Positions 23,501 through 34,335 of a stretch of DNA of 64,000 nucleotides are shown here, one piece after another. The DNA comes from Owenia fusiformis. Its lineage: Eukaryota > Annelida > Polychaeta > Sabellida > Oweniidae. A program made the position numbers and the translations under genes. The stretch's first letter is position 1. Each line of letters begins with the position of its first letter. The DNA is taken from the NCBI GenBank assembly GCA_903813345.2, contig CAIIXF020000005.1, forward strand, positions 27,595,375-27,659,374. Reading direction: 5' to 3'. The notes beneath the pieces are model-generated. The model searched no databases. It had not been told where the DNA came from and saw nothing but the letters and a program-made list of their open reading frames with translations.

Positions 23501-26500
23501 CCTTACAATTTGAAATTCATTTCTGAAAAATAATTGAGATAGCTGGTAACAAAAGGAAGTAACTGAAGATACTGGATGCAGAAATATACAGATTCGATCA
23601 GAATTGAAAATGTTTCAGGTTTGTTTTGCCAGATAACCTCAAAAATCAAAGGATTCTGAAATAAGTCAGGACTGTTGACTTTTTAGAATGTAAAATCATA
23701 ATGAGATGTTCGTAAAATGAAAAATATTCACAAAATGTGATGTGATCTCAACTTAACTCTAGTCTGTAACACATTTAATCAATAAATAGGCTTATTGAAA
23801 AAATACTTAATTCATAGAGAAAGTTGATGCATTCAACTAAAAAGTATAATGTACAGTGTATGCACTGTGCTAATGCATCTAGATAAGTGACTCAGATAAA
23901 AAAAATCTCTATTTTTAGAAATCAACCCTCCCAATAGTTACATCTAATTTTCTATTTATAGCATTTTAATTTTTCAATTAATCACTTTGTATAATTGCAT
24001 ATAATTACATAATTATACCTATGTTCTCACTTCATTTTTATTTCAATTATATTGTAATAACACATTCACTGTTGCGATCATTTTGAGGAGCACTTGCTCG
24101 TTAAGGTTCTTTTGGAACAGCTGATAGTTGCTGATACCAAGTACATTCTCATTCATAAATATCACACTCACTGTAACTATTTCCTATTTCAGTGAAACTG
24201 GCAATCTTTCTACTTCCTCAGTTTTAACATCACAACATGTGAGTCAGGGAATGGTCTTGCCTCGATACTTTGTACCTCTCTCTCCCGTGTATTTCACCTT
24301 CCCAATATTTGTGTTGTGTTTGGAAGGTGAAGAACACGGGAGAGGGGGTGCAATGTCTTGAAGCAAGACTAGTTAGGTAAAAAACATATCAAAGATTTAA
24401 TAGGCTCGGCCCTGTATATTGACTAGATTGGCACCCATACAGACAATAGCATACAAAAGCCCTTGTGGATTTTGAATAACTGGATCTGGATGCCATGTCA
24501 AATTAGGATGATTGAGGGACACATCATCTTGATCCATCAAAGCAATATTGCATTAAGTGTGACTGAAGGAATACACTGATTTAACAGTATGGCACATTTT
24601 AACAGTAACATTTTAAAACAGATGTTCTACTTGGACAGATTTTACAGCAGTTAGAAGGTGTTTGGAAAAAAATGAGGAAACAAAGATTTTTTTCATTTTA
24701 TGTCTAAAAATTGGTAATTTGGGCCAAAACCTATGTAATAAATAGCTGATTTCAAAAGCTGACCTAAAAATCTTCTACCAAGGGCACCCTCGGGAGCAAG
24801 AACAAACTTCATGTTAAATGATGTAATGTTGAACAGAAGAGATCAACTTGACTTAAAAATATACCATCTTACAATATTTACAGGAAATACACCATAGCCT
24901 GTTCCTCTATAGACTTGGCACAGCATATTTACCACATTTATTTCTATTTTGATATAAGTACAGTAGTCCTAATAAAAACAAACCAATGGAAGTATTGGTT
25001 AATCTGCCTCTAAGCCAACTCCATATTTCACTGAACAGAGGGTATAGTACAGGTTTCAATCATGGTCATCTAATTTTCATCAGATTCAACATTTACCCTT
25101 ATTATCATTGTGAAATATGCCATTGGGTGTTATTCAAACAAAATATTAGCTTGAGAGTAAAATGAACTAATATAAAAGACATAAATCCCATTGACAACTT
25201 TTTAGGTGATCTGAGATATAATTTCATGTTTAGCCTAGAATATATCTTCCCACTAAAAAATTGTTAAAATACAGTAGCTTGATTGATGGATTGAATGACC
25301 CACATGATTTTCAAATCCATTTTCAAATCCATTTTGTCATTTTAACAAACTGGCCCTTCATGCTTTTATATGTTTAAGATGCTACAGCTGGAATGTCATG
25401 GCTTAGGGGAGGCATCAAAAGTTCGATGTCGGATAGAAAACTAAATAAATCTAGTTAGGGGGGAGGGGGTTCAAACCCATTTCAGTTTGCTATCCGACAA
25501 ATTTCAACATTTCAAATTTTTGGCAATTTTGACTCAGAATGCCTCGGAAAGGTTTAAAAATAAGGATTTTACCTGATGCTTTCTCCGTCAAGATCATTCC
25601 AAAGGATTCTATTCTATCAGTAGTTGTTAAAAGCAGCAAATTACGATAGGAATTAACAAAAATTAGATCGTGTTTAGCAATAATTTTTCAAATTCTCAAA
25701 CCGGAAGTCAGCGATCAACTTTCATGGTATTTAGTTTTTGGGGGGAGGGGGGGGTCAGAGTCAAAACTAGATTTATTTAGTTTCCAAACCGACATTGAAC
25801 TTTTGATGCCTCCCCTTATCGAAGATCCTTTGATAAGTATGAGTGTTCCAAAGATTGTGGATGATAGTAACTTAGCTCCTGAACTGATGTGATAACCTTT
25901 CATCTATTTACAGGCACAGTCCCTATCAGAAATGATGATAATTCCATCTAGATAGATGATAGCAACCAGTATGTCTTCTCAGTTATCAAAAGACCCAACG
26001 ATATGGAAAACCATGGGGAGAAAAATTATATTATAGACCTTGAAGTAAAAAGCACTTGTTTTGTGTTTAATTTTTCATTTTTTGTCTCATCCCTATTCAT
26101 CTCGCATAACAATTATACTGTACTATTTTTCATAGCCCAATTGCTCATAAATTCAAAAAAATTAGAGTCGAAGAGGAGTCTACAAAAATAAGGCAAAAGA
26201 GCCCTAACCATAGGTTTAACAAGCCATAAGTGATAAATATTACACTTCAACTTGGCTGCCATGTAATTTACCTGGCATGCCCAAAACCTAATCAGATATT
26301 GCATTCAACCTTACCTAAATACATCAGGCATCACTTGCCCATTGTTGAACATGACTGATTACACTATGACAGGGCTGGCTCTTAATCCTGATTATATGAT
26401 CAGTTGGTGATAAGTTTCAAACACTTTACTATAAGGCTATCTTGGATTTCAAAAAACATTGAAAACTTTTCACTATATGATTCTAAAGGTACTCCTACAA

Positions 26501-28264
26501 TTAATGTACATGTATTTCCAAAATATCTGATAATTCAAACCTCACCAAAATCCTGATGTCTCATTTCAAGAAAAGTTTTCCTGTATCAAACTTATGTATT
26601 ATATCCTTACTTTATGTACAAAATGTTAGTACCTTGGATTGCTTGTAGCTTGGCTAACAATTACAAGGGGCCAGAGGTTTAGTAAAGAGAATGTGAAATG
26701 TTCGAAGTTTGATTGTTTTCCACATAATATCGCGCTGCAGTCCTTTGAGTGCTTATTTTTTTAGGTTTGACAGACTCTGCTTGTATTTGCAAAAAACTCT
26801 CATCTGTCAGCTACCAGATTAATCTACTTTTTATCATTTAAATATGAATACCTGTACCTGAGTACCTGTCACTATTCCATTCATATTTAAATGGGTTGGT
26901 CATAAAAAAGTAGGTTAATCCAGTAGCTGACAGCTGAAAGTTGCATTGTACAGGTAAGGATTTGGATAGGTTAGAATTGTGAGAGTAGTTGGACTACTCT
27001 CATCTATTGAACTTAGAAGTACCAAAAGAGAGCCCCATGTAGCTTGATCAGAGGTGACAATTTATAGTGATTTGAGAAAACAAGTACCATGACCTCGCTC
27101 TGGTTGTGCTGAACTCATATGATTCTGAACATAGTCAGTTTATTGTTGTGAGTAAAATATGATGCAAATTGCAGAGGGCTCTCCAATATGGGGTAGTGAG
27201 GTCGCTTTAGTCACTTTTAAAATTCCAAAATTGTCATTTGTCACATTTAAAATTTACTTGTTACATTTGTCAGATTTATTTCTTTTTAGTCGGTAAAAGC
27301 ATTGTGGGATCCACAGCCTTTACTATCCTTTTGGAATAGTTCAGAAAGAAGTTCTCTCAAAAGCGTTAGGTAAAGAGGGGCTCTGATAAATCAGAATGCG
27401 GTTAAAGCATTTAATGCCACAATGGTCTTTAAATGTTTCATTGTTGGATAACTGATAAGAATAAGTCACCTTTACTTGCATCCATTTACATTCAAACGAA
27501 TTGTCTATTTTTGACACTTTCGAAACCCCTTTCAGTCAGACAAATGTACAAAATTATCACAAACATTTATTTGTCGCATTCCTTCATTTTTAAATGCAAT
27601 GTCACATTTAGTCATATTTTTAGAGGCCAGGTCTCCTTGTCACATACCCCTTGGGAACCCCAAGACATAACATACATTTGGACATGACCTCATAATTCAC
27701 ACCTCACTCGTCATGGCAAGGAGGATTGGCTACCAGGAGCACAATTCAATATTTCCCAACAAAGAGAGAATGTCGAGAGTGTCATTATTTTCTGAAATTT
27801 TAACCATAGGCTTTCAAGAGATTGGATGCCTGTGTTTTAACTGACTATAAATCATAATCAACAGTTCAAAATATTCAAACCAATATCACGTCGATCAACT
27901 CTTGTGTGTTTTTGGAACTTTTTGTTTGAAAATAAGACCAAAACTCGATTGTGATTCAAATAAATCCAAATATGATTGATTACCTGCGAAAGGCCAAAAA
28001 GTGTGTATTTGGCGACCAGAAATTATTTGATAAAGCAAAGTTCATTACCTTAGATACACATTCAAGTTCATGTTTAGTAGCCTCGTGTTCACTCTCCAAC
28101 TCATCAACATGGGCCTGTAGATTCTGTTTTTCTTCGAGGACGGCCAATCCATACTGAGCCGCTTGTAATTTTTCTTCAGAAGTTTCCTCTAGTTCGGCTT
28201 GTAAGCGAGCAATCTCAGATCTAAGTTCATCTACAATTTGATTGGACTCTGCTGGATCCGACAT
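20515..28264 (-). CDS. BICD: Bicaudal D (BICD) dynein adaptor, two coding exons
   Basis: BICD proteins link dynein-dynactin to cargo such as Rab6 vesicles and nuclear pores. Exons on the minus strand are 28264-28049 (72 codons) and 22680-20515, joined in phase 0 by AAG|GTAATG and TTTTCAG|GC, giving 793 residues (fly BicD is about 782, human BICD2 about 824). Exon 1 holds the CC1 box AAQYG (residues 35-39), the AAxxG motif that binds dynein light intermediate chain. Next come coiled coils with LEEENISLQKQ, then a loose middle with a histidine/aspartate-rich patch near residues 280-292. Last is the C-terminal cargo coiled coil (FASLRAMFAQRCDEYV, MAIQQKLALTQRLEDLE) and a basic tail rich in tyrosine and glutamine. 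The intron is 5.4 kb and carries transposons. Identity is firm; paralogue number cannot be told. Confidence 0.96.
22681..25405. other. BICD intron, proximal part
   Basis: No exon seen. A G-rich run lies at 22912-22945. A hairpin of about 110 bp at 24257-24366 pairs CTTGCCTCGATAC and CTCCCGTGT with their inverted partners. The rest is AT-rich. Confidence 0.5.
25406..25815. mobile_element. Harbinger-type MITE family B, full copy
   Basis: A 410-bp element flanked by TTA (25403-25405 and 25816-25818), with ends GGGGAGGCATCAAAAG and CTTTTGATGCCTCCCC. Subterminal AACTAAATAAATCTAGTT is followed by a G-run at each side. A three-base TWA target and a GGG start fit PIF/Harbinger. It lies in the BICD intron. 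Confidence 0.85.
26800..26936. repeat. Imperfect palindrome in BICD intron
   Basis: GTCAGCTACCAGATTAATCTA and ATTTAAATATGAAT on the left are inverted on the right as ATTCATATTTAAAT and TAGGTTAATCCAGTAGCTGAC. The loop is about 35 bases. It is probably a small MITE; no target duplication was resolved. Confidence 0.6.
27175..27662. mobile_element. Element family C, uninterrupted copy
   Basis: Begins AGGGCTCTCCAATATGGGG and ends near CATACCCCTTGGGAACCCC. It has the same body as the outer element at 29074-30917 (GTCGCTTTTAGTCACTTTTA, TAGAGGCCAG). It keeps the site TAGAGGCCAGGTC intact, showing the pre-insertion state of the other copy. It lies in the BICD intron. Confidence 0.7.
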
Positions 28265-28352
28265 CTTATTTTTATTTACAGATTTTCTCTCGAAAGTAGT
28301 TAAAAAGTTGTTTTATTAGAGAAAATTTCAAAGAAATATTTTTTTTATTCCG

Positions 28353-28391
28353 CCATATTGGATTTGACTCACTTCTGGTCACGTGACGTCA
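28353..28391 (-). promoter_or_regulatory. BICD: BICD core promoter motifs
   Basis: About 90-130 bp upstream of the BICD start codon lie CCATATTGG (28353-28361, a perfect SRF CArG-type word that also reads as a GGCGG-adjacent YY1-like site on the complement) and TCACGTGACGTCA (28379-28391), which merges an E-box with a CRE. The motifs are seen; their use as a promoter is an inference from position. Confidence 0.5.
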
Positions 28392-28394
28392 TAA

Positions 28395-28452
28395 CCGGGT
28401 TTACCGGGGATAAGATTCCCCGGGGTTTACCGGGGATAAGATTCCCCGGGAA
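28395..28452. repeat. 27-bp tandem duplication
   Basis: GGTTTACCGGGGATAAGATT plus CCCCG occurs twice head to tail, and each copy contains the near-palindrome CCGGGGAT...ATTCCCCGG. It lies about 130 bp upstream of the BICD start. Confidence 0.8.
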
Positions 28453-28465
28453 AATCATAGATCCC

Positions 28466-28567
28466 GGCCAGATTCTTTTAAGTTTTGTAGTAGGATCAGT
28501 AGCTCAATAATATTTCCTTATTAATTATTCTTTGAGCCTATGATCCTACTACAAAACGATCTGGCCA
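28466..28567. mobile_element. Short palindromic MITE-like unit
   Basis: GGCCAGAT...TTTTGTAGTAGGATCA is inverted as TGATCCTACTACAAAA...ATCTGGCC around an AT-rich loop. About 100 bp. No target duplication was resolved. Confidence 0.65.
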
Positions 28568-29073
28568 ATATCTGTGGGGAAAATAGAATTAAAGATGCAG
28601 ACCTACTCTCAAAATCTTGACACAAGTCATGCTTTTATAAATTCAAAAACTTTATTCATTGTCCACCATTTCACATATAGGAATAAAGTAGATCTGGTAA
28701 TGTTGTTTTAGAACTTAGTTATTTGTTATTCTATCATGATTTATGATGTGAAGGAAAATCTCAGCCAATTTAGTTTTGTCTTTGAAACTCTTTATATGTA
28801 AAACTTATTAAAGGCATGGGCATTCAACTAGTAAAGGGCATATTCCAATATAAATTATTTCATTAATATTCAATATTCAATCAAATAATCTAATTATATA
28901 GCATTAGCCTAAAACTATCTATAATCAACATTTAAATAATCATTGAAATTCCTGAATTGGTATTGTAAATTATATGTTTATGATTTTTTGTGCCAATACA
29001 GGTCAATTAGAGCAAAATGAAGGTTAGACTCTGTAACACCAGATGGAATGCATAGATGAGCCATGGTCTAAAG
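28568..29073. other. Intergenic stretch upstream of BICD
   Basis: AT-rich, no gene or repeat recognised. Confidence 0.4.
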
Positions 29074-29416
29074 AGGGCTCCCCAAGAGGGGGTAGTGGGG
29101 TCGCTTTTGTCACTTTTAAGATTTCAAAATTCTCACTTTATCACATTTAAAATTTACTTGTCATATTTTGTCAGATTCGTTCCTTTTTAGTCAGTCAAAC
29201 TATTTAATGCATTAAATAGTCTGTTATGTTCCATTGTTTGATTGCTGGTTAGAATAAGTCATCTTAACTAGCATCAAATACATTCAGAACGAATTATCTA
29301 TTTTTGTCACTCTCAAAACACTTGTCAGTCTGATAAATGTGCAAAATTGTCACTTGCAAGGATTGATTTGTCACATTTGTTCGTTTTTAAGTACCCCGAA
29401 GTCCCATTTTTAGAGG

Positions 29417-30885
29417 CCAGAGGGGTCATTCATCAAGCTATCGCAATCACTGCGACGTCGCAGACACTGCGACCACCGTGCGAGGTCGCAGTGACTGCGA
29501 CTGCGACCTATTCATTAACAAATCGCAGTCTGCGATGTCCATGCGACCAGTCGCAGTGATTACCACGTGGATGTGCTTGTACACGTGTTAGTTATCCTTT
29601 CGAGATCCTCTTGTATCATTTCGTAAACTTTTATAATAGTTAACCCTGGGCATGTGACATCGCAAAATAAGGTCTGTATCATCGTTTATTTGAAGAGGAT
29701 CTGTACGATCTCTAAGTACGCGTTTTCTACGCAGAGCATTACGGTTGAAATCAACCATCAGTTGCGCCATTTCGAACGAATAAACGCTTCCAACGGACGA
29801 TTAACGTGTCATGCAAGATTGACAATATGGATACTGAGTGGGCACAGCCACGTGGGTCAAAACCACGTGTAACGCACAATCACTGCGACCAGTCGCACGG
29901 TGAAGTACCTTTAAAAATACAAGCCGAAAACTAGCTGTTTTTGGTAGCATCACAAACATGTTAAAGGAATATTCCTTGCCAGACCCTTTCTCTCTTGATA
30001 CGGTAGCTATAATCATATATATAGTTTCCATATTTAGCAAAACATGGGAAAATGTTTTAATATGGTCAATATTGATCATTTAAAAATCTAGTGCTTATTT
30101 CCAGTGAGCTGCCATCTTTTAAGATTTCTTGCAGGAAGTGATGTCATCAACTCTCAACTTCTATAACCTTGTCCATAACAGTATAGGAAAGTAGCACAAA
30201 ATCACTTCTAGACAAGTGATCATTACTTTCTGTGCAAAAATATTTTCAGGGCTTGTCAACTTAGAATAAAAGAAGAGATTTTCAGAAGGATTAAATAAGA
30301 TACAAAGTTGAAAAAGAATATTTAGCTGGTTTTGTAATTCCTAATAGCTCCTCACCTAATGCTATATGCAAAGTTGAGAGTCGATGACATCACTTCCTGT
30401 GTGAAATTTTAAAGATGGCAGCTTACTGGAATTGAGCATCACATTTCTAAGTGATCAAATTTGACCATATCAAAACATTTTTGCGTGTTTTGCTAAACAT
30501 GGCAAGCATTTATATGGTTATAGCTACCATATGAGGAGAGAGATGGTTTGGCAAGGAATATTCCTTTAAACATAACGCATATGCTCTGCAATTTTATCAT
30601 AACATGGATCGAATATCGAACTATATGTCCTAGAATTTCTATATAATTTCATAAAGAAATTCAACTAATTTAAGACATTTTTCGTGAACTAAAATTACTG
30701 CGACTGGGTACCACCGGTCGCTTAAATTTGGGCCATTTTAGGGGTATTTCACTGCGACGTCGCAGAAAATTCTACCGATCGCAGTCGCACGAGATTGATG
30801 AATAGGACGTAATCGCTAAAAAGGGCCCTTGCGACATCGCAGGCTTGCGACGTGCTTGCGATAGCTTGATGAATGACCCCTCTGG
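29417..30885. mobile_element. TGCGAC-rich element nested inside family C
   Basis: Terminal inverted repeat CCAGAGGGGTCATTCATCA / TGATGAATGACCCCTCTGG, then AGCTATCGCAA on both sides. The subterminal regions are packed with CpG-bearing TGCGAC and GTCGCA words. No transposase frame was recognised. It is itself interrupted by 29965-30565. The target duplication is unclear because the end is symmetric with the host sequence. Confidence 0.8.
29965..30565. mobile_element. TTAA-flanked palindromic element, innermost of the nest
   Basis: A 601-bp element with ends AGGAATATTCCTTGCCA and TGGCAAGGAATATTCCT, bordered by TTAA (29961-29964 and 30566-30569). The arms also share AAAGATGGCAGCT- and GATGACATCACTTCCT-type blocks inverted. 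The TTAA target fits piggyBac or Kolobok non-autonomous elements. Confidence 0.85.
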
Positions 30886-31192
30886 TCGCCTTATCACATA
30901 CCCCTTGGGGAGCCCCCTAAAGATGAACCAGTGTTGAGAGGTTCATCTTTACATATGCATTGAGACAGCAGGGTCATCTATTTATTCTGGGGTACTCCCC
31001 CTCTTAGTCTATATCATGTTGGATCCCCTCCTCAAGGAGATAAACTTTACCTCCCCACACACATAAAAAACTTTAGTTAGTTTGGGAATTGAAAATTAAA
31101 TATTGCATCAACCAGGGACTTCAGCACAGGATGAAGATGATGACAATTTGATGATTTCATTTTCTCCAGTATATAAAAATACTGGACCTACT

Positions 31193-31691
31193 CAGGCCTG
31201 TCAACTGTCCCGCAATTTGCGTATTTGTCACGCATTTGCTGAAGAATTTGAAGTCACGTCAGTTTTTTTTGCGTGACACAAAATGTCACGCAAATACGCA
31301 TTTTACCTGGTAATTGTCACGCAAATATGTTTCTGTAAAAAAATTTTCAAAATATGTTTATGATACGGTAAAGATACGAACGTCGGAAAAAAACGAACGC
31401 AATTTGTTCGGATTTGTCACGCGAATCCCGTATATGTCACGCATGTTCATTGGAAATTTTCGTACCTACCCCCCCCCCCCCCCCCCCCCCCCCGTTGACG
31501 ACATCGCGAGCGTAGCGAGCGCGAACAATTTGAGGTGATAAAAGTTTAGCAAAGGTGCTCAAACTTTGGCCAAAGGTGTTTAAAAGTTGGCCAAAGGTGT
31601 TCAAAATTTGGACAAAAGTGTTCAGATTTGGACTTCGGTGTCCAACATTTGTAAGTCACTCATATTAGGTGGTCCCAAGTTGACAGCCCTG
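31193..31691 (+). mobile_element. hAT-like family D, full copy
   Basis: Left end CAGGCCTGTCAACTGTCCC; right end CAAGTTGACAGCCCTG. Flanks share CCTACT. The body has repeated GTCACGCA words and a C homopolymer, and ends with repeated AAAGGTGTTCAAA-type words. The CAGGGCTGTCAA-type terminus suits hAT. A palindromic GCGAGCGTAGCGAGCGC lies at 31504-31522. Confidence 0.7.
31469..31493. repeat. 25-base poly-C run
   Basis: An unbroken run of 25 C residues, preceded by ACCTA. It lies within the hAT-like element; the related copy at 51826 has a shorter C-tract at the same place. Its length may be unreliable from sequencing slippage. Confidence 0.9.
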
Positions 31692-32358
31692 CCTACTATG
31701 CATGTAAAATAGATGGATGACCCTGATGAATGAAACCATACATGCACTTTTTATTACTCGTATGTCATAAGGATAATTTTGTCTGTTCCCTGTATTGTTC
31801 AACATTTCCCAGCCAAATACTGTAAACATGGTATCCATATTGAAGATGTCTTTCAATCATCCAATGAAATAAAATTGAAAAAAGTTACATACACAATCTG
31901 ACATAGAGGTCATGTTTTTCATTCTTTTTTTATTCTGCATTTACCAAATATACAATAACATGCAAAACAATTTCACAACAAATGTATGGATTGTGTATCT
32001 TTAAGAATATGCTTAAAAATCTAAGAATCATCAATATATAATTTATGATTAAAATATTAAAGGTATCTTTCATCTTTCTGGGATTCCAAAAACTTCAATT
32101 GCTTTGATGATTTAAAGGCTATCCATAACATCTGCTTCTAGTGTTTCGGTGTTAAGTATCTCTTTGTTAGAGAATTCCTCATTTTGAGAAGTAAAATATT
32201 TTCTTATCAATGTACTTGTACTTTTACTTATTTTTTAAATATATTGTGACTGTACATGTAAGTACAGTATGTTTTAGTGAGTCTCTATCTCACATATTTT
32301 TCAGTCTGTGAGGATGGTGTATCACAGTTATATAATAGTTGTATTATGTTTCCTTTTT
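31692..32358. other. Stretch downstream of PIERCE1
   Basis: AT-rich; probably includes the PIERCE1 3' UTR. No other feature seen. Confidence 0.4.
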
Positions 32359-33964
32359 CTAGACATTGCTCTGGTCCTTTGCTGTATTTAGCGAATGATT
32401 CCTGTACATCCCACATGTTCCTAAGTGCTGAAAGAAAAGATGACAAATTTTAATTATGCATTCACAGTAAAATATTTATATTTTGTGAATTTTTGGTTAG
32501 GTAGGGGATTGGAGGAAACATTCGGAAACAACTACAAATTATGTATCAAAACTGTGTTAATATTTATAAATATATGACAAACATAAATTTAACAGTTGAT
32601 GCTTGGATTCACTCAGTCGTAGGCCAGATATTTCAAAAATTAATAGAGTCTAATCGTCAGTGCATACATTGCAAATTAGTTCAATATTTCGATTCTTACC
32701 TGTGAAAACTGTTGAGATTTGCAGTGAAAGCTAGTAGGCATTGTGTGGACAGAGGGTTTCATAGCCCCATATGTTTGTGCACTTGTTTTATAGCATGGGT
32801 GCACTTGTTTTTGACTGTATCCCTTGCTGAACCATTCTAAAAAACAAAATAATCATGTGAATCATTCTTATTACAAGGAATGATATTACCTTTATTTGGT
32901 TCAGTAAAATATTAAAAGACTGACATACAATAATATAAAATACTTTGAGTCATAATACTGAAAAATGTTTGGATCTCAATGTAATAATAATGTTTATAGT
33001 AAAAGTAATTAATACTATAAATATAGCTTAGGGCTAGTCTAGTCTACATTAAAGGCATAGTCTACATAAATAGACGCCAATACATTGTATGTCTGATTTC
33101 CCAAAATCGCCAATTAAAAACAACCAGTACATTTTTTTAAGGTAGCAAATATATAAATTAAGTTTTGCTACTTGCTCGCGATAAATTAAACGTGAAACTT
33201 AAAACAGTCTTTAATTACCTGGGTTATCAAATCTGTTAGGTATATTTTCTGTTCTGTAAAATTCTGATGTTCTGGCATCCTTGGGGACTCCTCCAGCTGC
33301 CAGTTCTTTCTCTGGAGTCATTTGTGGCTGAGATTCCTTAAAAAACAAAGACAAATAGATAACCTAATTAGAACAACAGATTAGTATTATGAGAGCAGTC
33401 TAAGGGGAGGCATCAAAAGTTCAATGTCTGATAGGAAACTAAATAAATCTAGTTTTGAGTTGGACCCCCCCCCCTCCCCCTCAAAACTAAATACAACAAA
33501 AGTTGTTCGCGGCTTTTTCACATGTTTAAGCGACTCAATTTGGACTTTCATGGGGGTAGTACTATAAGTTATTCATAATTCTTAAAATGTGTGCCAACAA
33601 TAGGCATTAAATTCCATGTATCTTGGTGAAGAAGGCATCTGGTAAAGTCTTTATTTATAAAACATTCCAAGGCATTTTGAGTCGAAATTGCAACAAAATT
33701 AAATGTTGAAATTTGTCGGATAGCAAACTGAAATAGCTTTGACCCCCTCCCCCCCAAACTAGATTTATTTAGTTTTCTATCAGACATTGATCTTTTGATG
33801 CCTCCCCTAAAGAAATTTGAAAGTGAAAATTCAATCAGATGTGTTCTGTGTTGGTTTTGTTTTTGTCAATGAAAATAGAAGTGAAAAATAAAACATCAAA
33901 ACTCTTGTCTAATCAACTTCTGTATAAACCAGATACATACTTGTGGTTGAGCTGTTTGTTCCAT
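32359..33964 (-). CDS. PIERCE1: PIERCE1 (C9orf116) ciliary microtubule inner protein
   Basis: PIERCE1 binds inside ciliary doublet microtubules and helps anchor outer dynein arms. Four minus-strand exons (33964-33941, 33336-33219, 32836-32700, 32427-32359) join in phase, all with GT-AG borders, into 115 residues. The conserved core is clear: SEFYRTENIPNRFDNPEWF, then YKTSAQTYGA, HTMPTSFH and QQFSQ. The last exon gives GTCGMYRNHSLNTA, matching GGMFRNNTLN in the human protein as I remember it. The frame then stops at TAG about 28 residues before the end of the human protein, so the usual C-terminal SCDRLNFHPSY segment is missing. The start is the first in-frame ATG after a stop upstream. PIERCE2 is a less likely identity. 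Confidence 0.88.
33404..33807. mobile_element. Harbinger-type MITE family B, full copy in PIERCE1 intron 1
   Basis: A 404-bp element flanked by TAA (33401-33403 and 33808-33810), with the same ends (GGGGAGGCATCAAAAG) and AACTAAATAAATCTAGTT subterminal block as the copy at 25406. Confidence 0.87.
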
Positions 33965-34068
33965 AATATCCTTGATGATGTCTAGATGTAGATTACGGTG
34001 TTCAATCTTCGAAATATTGCTGTATTCTGAGAACTCACAAAATTGTTTCTCACTTCAATATTTTCTTG

Positions 34069-34090
34069 GTTGCTATGGACGTTGCTATGC
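34069..34090 (-). promoter_or_regulatory. Tandem RFX-type half-sites upstream of PIERCE1
   Basis: GTTGCTATGGAC directly followed by GTTGCTATGC, about 105-125 bp upstream of the PIERCE1 start. GTTGCYATGG is the RFX/X-box half-site found in promoters of ciliary genes. The words are seen; RFX binding is an inference. Confidence 0.45.
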
Positions 34091-34261
34091 TAGCAGCGAC
34101 ATCTATTAGATAAAATTATATCACGAACGGGGCCCCATTCATTGTCAAGATGCAAATTACAATATCAATTCGATAAATAAACAATAAAATATTTAAACAA
34201 TAATAAATAAACTATAAAGAAAAATAATTCAATTCAAATCTCGGTATGTCGAGAATATTGG

Positions 34262-34335
34262 GTGTTACTAAATACTACCTAGGTGTCCCGCACCTAGGTG
34301 CCCCTTTCCAGGTGTCCCTTTTCAGGTGGCGGCAT
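34262..34335. repeat. CACCTAGGTG repeat, inverted partner at 45958-46040
   Basis: GTTACTAAATACTACC followed by AGGTGTCCCGCACCTAGGTG is found in reverse orientation at 45958-46040. It contains the palindrome CACCTAGGTG. No terminal structure was resolved. Confidence 0.65.

Larger units (their letters stand above)
29074..30917. mobile_element. Element family C, outer copy carrying two nested insertions
   Basis: Left end AGGGCTCCCCAAGAGGGGG, right end CCCCTTGGGGAGCCCCC, flanked by TAAAG (29069-29073 and 30918-30922). Its body matches the copy at 27175, but it is split after TAGAGGCCAG by the element at 29417-30885. Superfamily not assigned. Confidence 0.75.
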
